The notes: generated by a model not told the origin, from the letters alone. Numbered from the stretch's first letter, positions 16,166-24,593 are shown. The stretch is DNA of 42,888 nt from Micrococcales bacterium (GCA_014763765.1 JACXUT010000006.1:1-42888); one strand, 5' to 3'. Numbers and translations are program-made.

Positions 16166-18322
16166 GTGACCGACGCCTCTGACACCACGCCCGTCCCCGG
16201 CACTGCCGACTCCTCGTCCGGCGCGACCCCGCCGACCCCGTTCCACGACCTCGACGCCTACGTCGCCCTGCCGCGGCTGTCCGGGCTGACGCTGTCGCCG
16301 GACGGCACCCGCCTCGTCACGGCGGTCGCCACGCTCGACGCCAAGCGCACCCGCTACGTCAGCGCCCTGTGGGAGGTCGACCCCGCCGGCGAGCGCCCCG
16401 CGCGCCGTCTCACCCGGTCGGCGAAGGGCGAGTCCTCCGCCCGGTTCGCGTCGACGGGCGACCTGCTCTTCACGTCTGCCCGCCCGGACGCCGACGCGGA
16501 GTCCCCGGACGACGAGCCCCCCGCCGCGCTCTGGCTGCTGCCCGCCGACGGCGCCGAGGCGCGGGTGGTCGCCGCCCGCAAGGCCGGGATCGACGGTGTG
16601 GCCGTCGCCGAGCACGCCCCGGTGGTGGTCGTGCCGTCGGACGTCCTGCCGCGGGCGACCGGCGAGGAGTCCGACGAGCGCCTCATCGGGCTGCGCAAGG
16701 ACGCGAAGGTGTCCGCCGTGCTGCACAGCTCCTACCCGGTGCGCTACTGGGACCACGACCTCGGGCCGGCCGTGACGCACCTGTTCGCCGCGGACCTGTC
16801 CGCCGTCGCCGCACCCGCCGCCGCCGGTGAGCCCGCGACGCGCCTGGAGCTCCGCGACGTCACGCCCGACCCCGGCACGGGCCTGCGGCACCAGGACGCC
16901 GTGCTGTCGCCGGACGGTCGGACGCTCGTGACGACGTGGACGCGGCCGGCCGCGCGCGGCATCGAGCGGCACCGGCTGGTCGCCGTGGACGTCGCGACGG
17001 GCAGCCGCCGCGTGCTGGTCGACGACCCGGGTGCCGACGTGTACGGCCCCGTGATCTCGCCGGACTCGCGCCGCGTCGCCTACGTGCGCGAGACGATCAC
17101 GACGCCGACGACCGCGCCCCGCGAGGAGCTGTGGGTCGTCGGGCTGGAGGCGGACGGCCCCGCGCCGCAGCGGGTCGCCCCCGACTGGGACCGCTGGCCC
17201 GGCCAGGTCGTGTGGACCCGCGACGGCTCCGGCCTGCTCGTGGTCGCCGACGACGGCGGGCGCAGCCCCGTCTTCCACGTCGACCCCGGCACCGGCGCGG
17301 TCACCCGCGTGACGGCCGACGACGCCGCGTTCACGGACCTGCTCGTCAGCCCGGACGGCACCGCGCTGTACGCGCTGCGCAGCTCGTACGCCGCCCCGCC
17401 GCACCCGGTGCGGGTCGACCTCGCCGCGGCGCTCGGCTCGGGCGCACCGGTCGAGGCCGTCGCGCTGCCCGGTCCGACGCCGCTGCCCGCCCTGCCCGGC
17501 ACGCTGACCGAGGTCACGACGACCGCCGAGGACGGCGCGGCCGTGCGGGCGTGGCTCGTGCTGCCGGAGGGCGCGTCCGCCGCCGCGCCGGCGCCGCTCG
17601 CGCTGTGGATCCACGGCGGTCCGCTCGGCTCCTGGAACGCCTGGTCCTGGCGCTGGAACCCGTGGATCCTGGCCGCCCGCGGCTACGCGGTGCTGCTGCC
17701 CGACCCGGCGCTGTCCACCGGCTACGGGCAGGACTTCGTGCAGCGCGGCTGGGGCGCGTGGGGGGCGGCGCCGTTCACCGACCTCATGGCGGTCACCGAC
17801 GCGGCCGTCGCCCGCGCGGACGTCGACGAGACCCGCACGGCCGCGATGGGCGGCTCGTTCGGCGGCTACATGGCGAACTGGGTCGCCGGGCACACCGACC
17901 GGTTCCGCGCGATCGTCACCCACGCGAGCCTGTGGGCGCTGGACCAGTTCGGGCCCACGACGGACAGCTCGTACTACTGGGAGCGCGAGATGACCGCCGA
18001 GATGGCGCTCGCGAACTCGCCGCACCTGTCGGTCGAGAAGATCGTCACCCCGATGCTGGTGGTGCACGGCGACAAGGACTACCGGGTCCCGATCGGCGAG
18101 GGGCTGCGCCTCTGGTACGAGCTGCTGTCCCGCTCGGCGCTCGCGGCGGACGACGAGGGACGCACGCCGCACCGGTTCCTCTACTTCCCGGACGAGAACC
18201 ACTGGGTGCTGACGCCGCAGCACGCCAAGGTCTGGTACCAGGTGGTGGAGGCGTTCCTGGCCGAGCACGTCCTGGGCCTGGCCGGGGACGACCTGCCGCC
18301 GCTGCCGGAGGTGCTCGGCTAG
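16166..18322 (+). CDS. S9 family (prolyl oligopeptidase / acylaminoacyl) peptidase
   Basis: A 718-aa serine peptidase with an N-terminal seven-bladed-propeller-type region (about 20-430; repeated SPDGTRLV, SPDGRTLV, SPDSRRVAY, SPDGTALY blades) and a C-terminal alpha/beta-hydrolase domain. The catalytic triad is Ser564 in GGSFGGY, Asp638 in HGDKDYRVP and His679 in DENHWV; the oxyanion region is IHGGPLGSW. It belongs to the S9C-like branch that trims short peptides or N-acylated residues. No signal peptide is visible, so it is probably cytoplasmic. The GTG start is 12 bp after the copper gene stop. TAGGAC ends six bases before it, so it may also have its own leaderless transcript. Confidence 0.9.
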   Translation: MTDASDTTPVPGTADSSSGATPPTPFHDLDAYVALPRLSGLTLSPDGTRLVTAVATLDAKRTRYVSALWEVDPAGERPARRLTRSAKGESSARFASTGDLLFTSARPDADAESPDDEPPAALWLLPADGAEARVVAARKAGIDGVAVAEHAPVVVVPSDVLPRATGEESDERLIGLRKDAKVSAVLHSSYPVRYWDHDLGPAVTHLFAADLSAVAAPAAAGEPATRLELRDVTPDPGTGLRHQDAVLSPDGRTLVTTWTRPAARGIERHRLVAVDVATGSRRVLVDDPGADVYGPVISPDSRRVAYVRETITTPTTAPREELWVVGLEADGPAPQRVAPDWDRWPGQVVWTRDGSGLLVVADDGGRSPVFHVDPGTGAVTRVTADDAAFTDLLVSPDGTALYALRSSYAAPPHPVRVDLAAALGSGAPVEAVALPGPTPLPALPGTLTEVTTTAEDGAAVRAWLVLPEGASAAAPAPLALWIHGGPLGSWNAWSWRWNPWILAARGYAVLLPDPALSTGYGQDFVQRGWGAWGAAPFTDLMAVTDAAVARADVDETRTAAMGGSFGGYMANWVAGHTDRFRAIVTHASLWALDQFGPTTDSSYYWEREMTAEMALANSPHLSVEKIVTPMLVVHGDKDYRVPIGEGLRLWYELLSRSALAADDEGRTPHRFLYFPDENHWVLTPQHAKVWYQVVEAFLAEHVLGLAGDDLPPLPEVLG

Positions 18323-18350
18323 GCGAACGCCCGCCGGGACACGTCGGACA

Positions 18351-18390
18351 CCCCACGGTTGCGCAACCCAGCGGTTGCGCAACCGTGGGG
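18351..18390 (+). terminator. Perfect 18-bp inverted repeat, likely terminator
   Basis: CCCCACGGTTGCGCAACC (18351-18368) is followed by CAGC and by its exact reverse complement (18373-18390). Each arm also contains the palindrome GGTTGCGCAACC. It lies 28 nt after the peptidase stop and can form an 18-bp hairpin with a tetraloop, without a U-tract. A role as a double protein-binding site is an alternative. Confidence 0.6.
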
Positions 18391-18510
18391 TTCGGTCCGT
18401 TCGGAGCCTCCGAGCGCCGTTCTCGACGCGCGCGCCGGCCCGACCCGCACCACACTCGGTTCCCAGACCCGGGGCACCCCGCGCCCGGGCCGGTGGAAGG
18501 AGTGGCGACC

Positions 18511-18738
18511 ATGGGCATCGGCGGCGGCATCGCGCTGATCGTCATCGGGGCGATCCTCACGTTCGGCGTGAGCGACAACATCTCCGGCGTGGACCTGACG
18601 GTCATCGGCTACATCTGCATGGGTGCGGGCGTGCTCGCGCTGATCCTCGCGCTGGTCCTGACCAACCAGCGCGCGAACACCTCGCACCGCGAGGTCGTGG
18701 AGCGCTACGAGGACCGCACGCCGCCCCCCGCGGCGTGA
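18511..18738 (+). CDS. DUF6458 small membrane protein
   Basis: A 75-aa protein opening with MGIGGGIALIVIGAILTFGV, with helices at about residues 4-20 and 29-50 and a short charged tail (HREVVERYEDRTPPP). The MGIGGGI start and GVDLTVIGYICMGAG second helix are diagnostic of DUF6458, a small actinobacterial family of unknown role. The ATG has a good ribosome site (GAAGGAG). Two strong hairpins follow the stop, so it is a single-gene unit. Confidence 0.85.
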   Translation: MGIGGGIALIVIGAILTFGVSDNISGVDLTVIGYICMGAGVLALILALVLTNQRANTSHREVVERYEDRTPPPAA

Positions 18739-18750
18739 CGGCCTGACCCG

Positions 18751-18783
18751 GCGGGCGGTGCGGCACGCGACCGCACCGCCCGC
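18751..18783 (+). terminator. Hairpin terminator 1 after the DUF6458 gene
   Basis: GCGGGCGGTGCGG (18751-18763) pairs perfectly with 18771-18783 over the 7-nt loop CACGCGA. It starts 12 nt after the stop codon. Confidence 0.6.
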
Positions 18784-18785
18784 TC

Positions 18786-18817
18786 CCGGCCGGCGCGTCC
18801 TGCGACGCGCCGGCCGG
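18786..18817 (+). terminator. Hairpin terminator 2 after the DUF6458 gene
   Basis: CCGGCCGGCGCGTC (18786-18799) pairs perfectly with 18804-18817 over a CTGC tetraloop, two bases after the first hairpin. Two back-to-back GC hairpins suggest a very tight stop before the NHLRC2-like gene. Confidence 0.55.
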
Positions 18818-18889
18818 TGACCGGTCGAGGACGACCAGCAGCCGGACACCGCGGGACGACCGCCGGGCCCGGTCGTGTTCACTACTCCT

Positions 18890-20860
18890 GTGACCACCAG
18901 CCCCACCCGTCTCCCGAAGGTCCGTGCGTCCGAGCTCGTCGGTCGCGGCTGGCTCAACACCGGCGGCCGGGACGTCTCGCTCGCGGACCTGCGCGGCAAG
19001 ATCGTCCTGCTCGACTTCTGGACCTTCTGCTGCATCAACTGCCTGCACGTCCTGGACGAGCTGCGCGAGCTCGAGGAGCAGTACCGGGACGTCCTGGTGA
19101 TCGTCGGCGTCCACTCCCCGAAGTTCGTGCACGAGGCCGACCCGGTCGCGCTCGCGGCCGCCGTCGAGCGGTACGAGGTGCACCACCCCGTGCTGGACGA
19201 CCCCGAGCTGGTCACCTGGTCCGCGTACACCGCGCGGGCGTGGCCGACGCTCGTCGTCGTGGACCCCGAGGGGTACGTCGTCGCGCAGATGGCCGGCGAG
19301 GGGCACCGGGCCAACGTCGCGCGGCTGGTGGCCGACCTCGTCGAGGAGCACGACGCCAAGGGCACGCTGCACCGGGGGTCCGGCCCGTACGTGCCGCCTG
19401 AGCCGACGGCGGGGACGCTGCGGTTCCCCGCGAAGGCGGTCGAGCTGCCCGGCGGTTCGCTGCTGGTCGCAGACGCCGGGCACCACGGCCTGGCGGAGCT
19501 GGCCTCCGACGGGGAGACGCTGCTGCGCCGGATCGGGTCCGGCGAGCGCGGCCTGGCCGACGGCGGCCCCGACGAGGCCCGGTTCAGCGAGCCCAACGGC
19601 CTGGCGCTGCTGCCCGAGGACGTGGCGGCGGCGGTCGGCTACGACGTGCTGGTGGCCGACACCGTGAACCACGCGCTGCGCGGCGTGCGGCTGGCGGACG
19701 GCCACGTCACGACGGTCGCCGGCACGGGGGAGCAGTACCTCGTCGGGCAGCCGACCGTGCCGTCGCCGCTGCCGGGCCGGCCGGACCTCTGGCGCACCGA
19801 CGGCGTGCCGCGCGCGGGGACCTCCGTGCCGCTGTCCTCGCCGTGGGACGTCGCGTGGTCCCCGCAGACGGGCACCGCGCTGGTCGCGATGGCGGGGGAC
19901 CACCAGCTCTGGGCGTTCGACCCGCTGTCCGGCGCGGTCGAGCCCGTCGCGGGCACGATGAACGAGGGCCTGGTCGACGGCGACCCGCGCGAGGCGTGGT
20001 TCGCGCAGACGTCCGGCGTGGCGCTCGGCGCCGGCGGGCGCCTGTGGCTGGCCGACTCGGAGGTCTCGGCGCTGCGCTGGATCGACCCGGGCGAGGTCCC
20101 GGGCACCCCGGGCGCCGGCCCCGCGGACGCCTGGACCGCCGCCACGGTCGGGACCGCCGTGGGGGCGGGGCTGTTCGACTTCGGTCACCGCGACGGCGCC
20201 GCGGACCAGGCGCTGCTGCAGCACCCGCTCGGCGTGGCCGCCCTGCCGGACGGGTCGGTCGTCGTCGCCGACACCTACAACGGCGCGGTGCGTCGCTGGG
20301 CCCCGGGCGGGGACGGCGGCGCGGGCGAGGTGTCGACGCTCGCGACCGGTCTGGCCGAGCCGAGCGGCGTGGTCGTGCAGGTCGACCCCGAGGCGGGCGG
20401 CGTGACGCTGGTCGTCGTGGAGTCGGCCGCGCACCGGCTGACGCGTCTCGCCCTGCCGGCGACGCTCGCGGGGGAGGTGCTGGACGCGGGCGCGCACCGC
20501 ACGCAGCGGCCGGTCACCGAGATCGCTCCGGGCGAGCTCGCCCTCGACGTGGTCTTCACCCCCGCGGCGGGCCAGAAGTACGACGACCGCTACGGCCCGT
20601 CCACGCTGCTGCGCGTGTCCTCGACCCCGCCGGAGCTGCTGCTCGACGGCGCCGGGGACGACGTGCCGCTGACGCGGACGCTGCGGATCAACCCCGAGGT
20701 CGCGGACGGCGTGCTGCACGTGACCGCCCGCGCGGCGTCCTGCGACGACGACCCGGCGATCGAGTTCCCGGCGTGCCACCTGAGCTCGCAGGACTGGGGC
20801 GTCCCGGTGCGTGTCGTCCCGGGTGCCCCGGCTGCGCTGACCCTGCCGCTGCACGGCTGA
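18890..20860 (+). CDS. NHLRC2-like protein: thioredoxin fold plus NHL-repeat propeller
   Basis: A 656-aa protein with an N-terminal thioredoxin-like domain (about 1-150) whose CxxC is Cys48-Ile-Asn-Cys51 in WTFCCINCLHVL, the same motif as in NHLRC2-type proteins. An NHL six-bladed propeller follows (about 180-490; GLADGGPDEARFSEPNGLAL, LVADTVNHALRGVRL, LQHPLGVAALPDGSVVVADTYNGAVRRW). A beta-rich C-terminal domain (about 500-656) completes it. No signal peptide is visible. The molecular role in bacteria is not established. The GTG at 18890 begins closest to the family start; GTG 18875 is an alternative, and neither has a ribosome site. Confidence 0.85.
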   Translation: MTTSPTRLPKVRASELVGRGWLNTGGRDVSLADLRGKIVLLDFWTFCCINCLHVLDELRELEEQYRDVLVIVGVHSPKFVHEADPVALAAAVERYEVHHPVLDDPELVTWSAYTARAWPTLVVVDPEGYVVAQMAGEGHRANVARLVADLVEEHDAKGTLHRGSGPYVPPEPTAGTLRFPAKAVELPGGSLLVADAGHHGLAELASDGETLLRRIGSGERGLADGGPDEARFSEPNGLALLPEDVAAAVGYDVLVADTVNHALRGVRLADGHVTTVAGTGEQYLVGQPTVPSPLPGRPDLWRTDGVPRAGTSVPLSSPWDVAWSPQTGTALVAMAGDHQLWAFDPLSGAVEPVAGTMNEGLVDGDPREAWFAQTSGVALGAGGRLWLADSEVSALRWIDPGEVPGTPGAGPADAWTAATVGTAVGAGLFDFGHRDGAADQALLQHPLGVAALPDGSVVVADTYNGAVRRWAPGGDGGAGEVSTLATGLAEPSGVVVQVDPEAGGVTLVVVESAAHRLTRLALPATLAGEVLDAGAHRTQRPVTEIAPGELALDVVFTPAAGQKYDDRYGPSTLLRVSSTPPELLLDGAGDDVPLTRTLRINPEVADGVLHVTARAASCDDDPAIEFPACHLSSQDWGVPVRVVPGAPAALTLPLHG

Positions 20861-20923
20861 CGTCCCGGACGCGTGCCGCGGCGCGGCTGGGGCGGCGGCC
20901 GACGGTGCCGCGCGGAGCCGCGG

Positions 20924-22261
20924 TCAGGAGGCGCCGAGCACCGCCAGCGACACGAGCGTCTGCAGGGTCGTGCCGACGGTGCGGTCCGTCGACGACAGCG
21001 TGGACTCGAGCTGCACGGTCCACGGGGCGCTCGCGAGCTCGACCTGCCGCATGCCGCTGACGTGCAGCGAGGACGTGCCACCCCGCGCGACCACGACGGG
21101 TCCGTCGCCGGACGCTCCCGCGTCCCGGGACACCGTCCACCCCGAGCCGCCCATCGCCTCCGTCAGCGCCGCGGCGAGTGCGCACAGGCGCGACAGCGGC
21201 GCGGGCGCGGTCGCGGCGAGCGCGGTGACGCCCGCGGCGACCGCCCGGCCGAGGACGGCGCCGGGGTCGTCCGCGCGGTACTGACGGGCGCGGGCCGCGG
21301 CGTGGCTCCGCTTCGCGTGGTACTGCGCGGCGTCCGCGCGCCGGAACAGCGAGCGGGGCGTCGGGGCAGCACCCAGGGAGCCGCGGGCCGACGAGGCGAT
21401 GCCGTAGGACAGCGACGACCCGTGCGGCAGGGTGGCGTCGCCGACGGTCGCGTCCATCACCTGCACCACGGTGGTCCGTGGGATGCCGCACGTGACGATG
21501 CAGAACTCGTCCCCGCCGATCCGCGCGGCGGTGGACCCCGGCAGCCCGCTGCTGGCGCGCCGGAGCACGGCCGCGACGGCGCGGAGCAGGTCGTCGCCGG
21601 CGTCGTGCCCGAGCTCGTCGTTCACCCGCTTGAGTCCGTCGACGTCGCACATCACGATGCACGTCTCGTCGCCGGAGTCGATCGCGGCCTGCGCCGCCTC
21701 GTCGGCGACGCGGCGGGTGCTCAGGCCGGTGAGCGCGTCGTCGGACACCAGGTGGCGCACCTGCTCCGCCAGGTCGAGGCGCGCGATGTGGGCGCCGAGC
21801 AGGGTGCCCAGCACCTCCCCGCGCGCGGCGTCGTCGCGGGTGAACGGCAGCGCGGGCGCGTCCCGGACGGCGCACAGCGCGCCCCAGAGCTCGCCGTTCA
21901 CCACGACGGGCGCCACCAGCGCGGGGCGGGAGCGGCCCGCGTCCTCCCCGGGGCCGTTGCGCCAGGTCTCCTGACGGTGGTCGAGCGCCCGGGCGGCCTC
22001 GCCGTCGCGGACGGCGTCCAGCACGGCGGCGGCCTCGTCCGCGGGGTCGGCGGCGAGCACCTGCCACTGGTCCAGCTCGCGCCTGGCCACGGCGGCGACC
22101 CCGGCGCGCAGCACGTCACGCGTGGCGGCGGCCGCGGCGTCGTACGCGTCGGCCAGCGTCAGCAGCCCGCCGAGGCGGTGCGCGAGCAGGGCGAGCTGCC
22201 GGGCGTCGTCCCCGTCACCCCGGGGCGCGGCCTCCCGGGCCGGCGTCGGTGCGTCGGTCAC
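20924..22261 (-). CDS. GAF - GGDEF diguanylate cyclase
   Basis: A 445-aa cytoplasmic protein. A GAF-like sensor (about residues 20-175, with VVNGELWGALCAVRDAP) precedes a GGDEF domain (about 178-330) with the intact active-site motif at 249-253 (RIGGDEFCIV) and the substrate/metal motif CDVDGLKRVNDELGHDAGD. No RxxD inhibitory site is visible five residues before GGDEF. A C-terminal region of about 120 residues (AVLGRAVAAGVTAL... to end) is not a recognised domain to me. It should make cyclic di-GMP in response to a GAF ligand. GTG 22259-22261 was chosen because GATGAT ends six bases upstream (leaderless). Confidence 0.88.
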   Translation of the reverse strand: MTDAPTPAREAAPRGDGDDARQLALLAHRLGGLLTLADAYDAAAAATRDVLRAGVAAVARRELDQWQVLAADPADEAAAVLDAVRDGEAARALDHRQETWRNGPGEDAGRSRPALVAPVVVNGELWGALCAVRDAPALPFTRDDAARGEVLGTLLGAHIARLDLAEQVRHLVSDDALTGLSTRRVADEAAQAAIDSGDETCIVMCDVDGLKRVNDELGHDAGDDLLRAVAAVLRRASSGLPGSTAARIGGDEFCIVTCGIPRTTVVQVMDATVGDATLPHGSSLSYGIASSARGSLGAAPTPRSLFRRADAAQYHAKRSHAAARARQYRADDPGAVLGRAVAAGVTALAATAPAPLSRLCALAAALTEAMGGSGWTVSRDAGASGDGPVVVARGGTSSLHVSGMRQVELASAPWTVQLESTLSSTDRTVGTTLQTLVSLAVLGAS

Positions 22262-22343
22262 GGGCCCATCATCGCCGACGCGCGCCGCCGCCACACGGGT
22301 TCGGGGCGGCGACGGCGCGCCCGAGCGGGTGATCCGGGCGGCG

Positions 22344-22970
22344 TCAGGCCGGGACCGGCTCCGCCTCGAGCCCGGCGCGCTCACCGGCGCCGACGGCGCG
22401 CAGCACGAACATCACGGTGGACTCCACGGCGCGCTCGCGGGCCTCGGGGTCGTCCGGGAGCCCCCGGCCGCTCAGGCAGGCGTTGACCAGGGAGACGGTG
22501 GTGCCGAGGTCCTGCTCCGGGAACTCCCCGGACTCGATGCCCGCGGCGAGGATGCGGCGCAGCAGCGACTCGACCAGCACGACGTGCTCGCGGACGCGCT
22601 GCTGGGTGCCGCGGGAGAGCACCGAGCGCAGGTCCGGCCCGGGCGCCAGGTGGTAGTCGCGCTTGAGCTCGCACTGCGCCCGCACGTAGGCGCGCAGCTG
22701 GGCGGTCGGGTCGTCGACGCCGGCCAGCTCCGCCTCCAGGGCGGCCACGTACTGCTCGGTCTCGTGCAGGATGAAGCCGACGAGCATCGACTCCTTGTCC
22801 GCGAAGTGGTTGTACACCGCGGTGCGTCCGACGCCGGCGGCCTGGGCGATGTCGGCGAGCGTGATGGCGTCGAAGCCGCGCTCGCCCATCAGCCGGGACA
22901 GCGCGCCGAACAGCCGCAGCCGGGTCTGCTCGCGGTGCTCGTGCAGCGAGCCGCCGATGATCTTGGGCAT
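22344..22970 (-). CDS. TetR-family regulator next to heme oxygenase
   Basis: A 208-aa TetR repressor. The helix-turn-helix is at about residues 30-62 (ITLADIAQAAGVGRTAVYNHFADKESML), followed by a mostly helical ligand domain without recognisable relatives. It is the second gene of a minus-strand run starting with heme oxygenase (45-bp gap). The gap contains an inverted repeat touching its own start codon, suggesting autoregulation. Whether it senses heme, a heme product or something unrelated cannot be told. The cyclase gene follows 82 bp downstream with its own promoter-like element. Confidence 0.88.
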   Translation of the reverse strand: MPKIIGGSLHEHREQTRLRLFGALSRLMGERGFDAITLADIAQAAGVGRTAVYNHFADKESMLVGFILHETEQYVAALEAELAGVDDPTAQLRAYVRAQCELKRDYHLAPGPDLRSVLSRGTQQRVREHVVLVESLLRRILAAGIESGEFPEQDLGTTVSLVNACLSGRGLPDDPEARERAVESTVMFVLRAVGAGERAGLEAEPVPA

Positions 22971-22997
22971 GCTGACATTCTCGCACGAGGTGTCAGC
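22971..22997 (-). promoter_or_regulatory. Inverted repeat at the TetR start, candidate autoregulatory operator
   Basis: GCTGACA (22971-22977) and TGTCAGC (22991-22997) form a perfect 7-bp inverted repeat with a 13-bp spacer directly upstream of the TetR ATG. This size and position fit a TetR operator. Confidence 0.5.
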
Positions 22998-23015
22998 ACG
23001 TCGCGCCGCGGCCCG

Positions 23016-23708
23016 TCAGGCCGGCCGGTGCCGCCCGGCCAGCGCCGCGAACAGCGCCCTGTTGTGCCGGAACGCGGCACGGGCCCGCTCGACCACGGCG
23101 TCCCGCTCGACGTCGGAGAGCGGCAGGGCGTCGACCCGGGCGCGGTACAGGTCCTTGAACGGCTTGGGCTTCGGCACCGCCGGGAACGCGTAGAACCCGA
23201 CGCCGGCGTCCGGCACGCCGTAGTGGCGCTGCACCATCCGGCCGATGACCTGCCCGCCGGACAGGTCGCCGAGGTAGCGCGTGTACGCGTGCGCGACGTA
23301 CGCCCCGGCGTCCGCGCCGCCCGCCCGGATCTCCGCGGCGTACGCGGCGGTCGCCGGCAGCGGGTCGACGGCCTCCCGCCACGCCGGGCCGAGCAGGTGC
23401 GCCAGGTCGGACTCGAGGGCGGGGACGCGTCGCAGCTCGTCGAAGACCACGCCCGACCCGGCGGGGGTGGCCCGGACCGCGTCGCCGACCTCCTCCAGGG
23501 CGCAGTACACGGTGTGGAGCTGCAGGGCGAGGTCCGCGTAGGCGGCCACGGTGAGGCGGCCGGCGAGCAGGTCGTCCACGAACGCCGAGCCCTCCGCGGC
23601 CTCGTGCTCGGCGCGGGTCCCCTCGCGCAGCATCGTCGACAGGGGCGTGCGGACGTCGCCCTCGTCGGCGCGGGTCGCGGCGGCGGGCAGGTCGTGCGTG
23701 GCGGTCAT
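23016..23708 (-). CDS. Heme oxygenase (biliverdin-producing)
   Basis: A 230-aa HO-1/HmuO-type heme oxygenase. The proximal heme ligand is His35 in TRAEHEAAE. The distal helix carries the flexible glycine motif YLGDLSGGQVIG, and KPKPFKDLYRARVDAL is the usual heme-propionate-facing segment. It opens heme with O2 and electrons to release iron, CO and biliverdin, so it supports iron acquisition from heme. ATG 23708 has GGGAGC five bases upstream; the longer in-frame start at 23759 would run into the promoter. An iron box overlaps its promoter. Confidence 0.92.
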   Translation of the reverse strand: MTATHDLPAAATRADEGDVRTPLSTMLREGTRAEHEAAEGSAFVDDLLAGRLTVAAYADLALQLHTVYCALEEVGDAVRATPAGSGVVFDELRRVPALESDLAHLLGPAWREAVDPLPATAAYAAEIRAGGADAGAYVAHAYTRYLGDLSGGQVIGRMVQRHYGVPDAGVGFYAFPAVPKPKPFKDLYRARVDALPLSDVERDAVVERARAAFRHNRALFAALAGRHRPA

Positions 23709-23758
23709 CGCGGCTCCCGGACGTGGTGGCGCGACGTCGTCCTGACGCCGCGTCAGCA

Positions 23759-23793
23759 AACGTACCCGACGAAGTTAGGTTTGCCTACCCTGG
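23759..23793 (-). promoter_or_regulatory. Iron box (DtxR/IdeR type) over the heme oxygenase promoter
   Basis: TTAGGTTTGCCTACCCTGG at 23775-23793 matches 15 of 19 positions of the DtxR/IdeR consensus TTAGGTTAGCCTAACCTAA. On the minus strand a -10 TACGTT (23764-23759) and a -35 TAGGCA (23787-23782) 17 bp apart can be drawn, so the box would cover the -35 element. This predicts repression when iron is sufficient. Confidence 0.75.
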
Positions 23794-23914
23794 GCGCCGC
23801 GGTCGCCGTCGGCGACGGCGAGGTCGACGGGTCGCGCGGAGACCGTGCCGCCGGACCGGCGAACCGGGCGCAGATGACGACCGGGCGGGCGGCCACCGGG
23901 TTACCGTGCAGGGC

Positions 23915-24523
23915 GTGACAGCTGACGCCGCACCCGCGCCGACCGACCCCGACGAGCCCGACGAACCCGGCAGGCCCACCGCCGGCGACCCCGCCCCGGC
24001 CTACGCCCCCGCCACGCCCGACGCGAAGGACTGGACGTGGGTGCTGCGCGAGCGGTGCCCGGAGTGCGGGTTCGCCGGGACCGACGTCGCCGGCCCGCAG
24101 GTGGCCGGCACCATCCACGACCTCGTCCCGCGCTGGCGGGCGGCGCTCGGCCGGATCGACGTCCGCGACCGCCCCGACCCGGCCGTCTGGTCCCCGCTGG
24201 AGTACGGCGCGCACGTGCGCGACGTCCACCGGGTGTTCGACGAGCGGCTGCGGCTCATGCTCGAGGAGGACGGCCCGCAGTTCCCCAACTGGGACCAGGA
24301 CGCGACCGCCGTCGAGGACCGCTACGACCTCCAGGACCCAGGGCGCGTCGCCGACGAGCTGGCCGACGCCGCCGCGGCGCTCGCCGCCCGGTTCCAGACC
24401 GTGCGCGCCGACCAGTGGGAGCGCACCGGGCTCCGCTCGAACGGCTCCGCGTTCACCGTGACCACGCTCGGCCAGTACTTCCTGCACGACGTGGTGCACC
24501 ACCTGCACGACGTCGGGGCCTGA
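23915..24523 (+). CDS. DinB-like four-helix protein
   Basis: A 202-aa protein. After a Pro/Asp-rich leader (1-37) comes DWTWVLRERCPECGF, then a four-helix DinB/maleylpyruvate-isomerase-like domain. The metal-type histidines are in EYGAHVRDVH and at the C-terminus in QYFLHDVVHHLHDV. These proteins are metal-binding thiol-S-transferase-like enzymes in mycothiol-using actinobacteria, but most have no known substrate. The GTG start follows TACCGT by seven bases (leaderless). It is divergent from heme oxygenase, with the iron box 122 bp upstream, so shared iron control is possible but unproven. Confidence 0.78.
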   Translation: MTADAAPAPTDPDEPDEPGRPTAGDPAPAYAPATPDAKDWTWVLRERCPECGFAGTDVAGPQVAGTIHDLVPRWRAALGRIDVRDRPDPAVWSPLEYGAHVRDVHRVFDERLRLMLEEDGPQFPNWDQDATAVEDRYDLQDPGRVADELADAAAALAARFQTVRADQWERTGLRSNGSAFTVTTLGQYFLHDVVHHLHDVGA

Positions 24524-24560
24524 GCGCGCGGCTCCGCGCGTCCGGCACCGGAGACGCGGC

Positions 24561-24593
24561 GAGGCCCCTCGGACGCTTACCCCGAGGGGCCTC
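24561..24593 (+). terminator. Terminator of the DinB-like gene
   Basis: GAGGCCCCTCGG (24561-24572) pairs with CCGAGGGGCCTC (24582-24593) over a 9-nt loop, 38 nt after the stop. The sequence GGACGCTTAC at the left base and loop is repeated in the terminator at 25095-25131. Confidence 0.7.

Noticed and set aside
22974..22989. Second inverted repeat CTCG-CA-CGAG inside the TetR operator
   Set aside because: Its centre is half a base off the main dyad and it is only 4 bp; probably chance.
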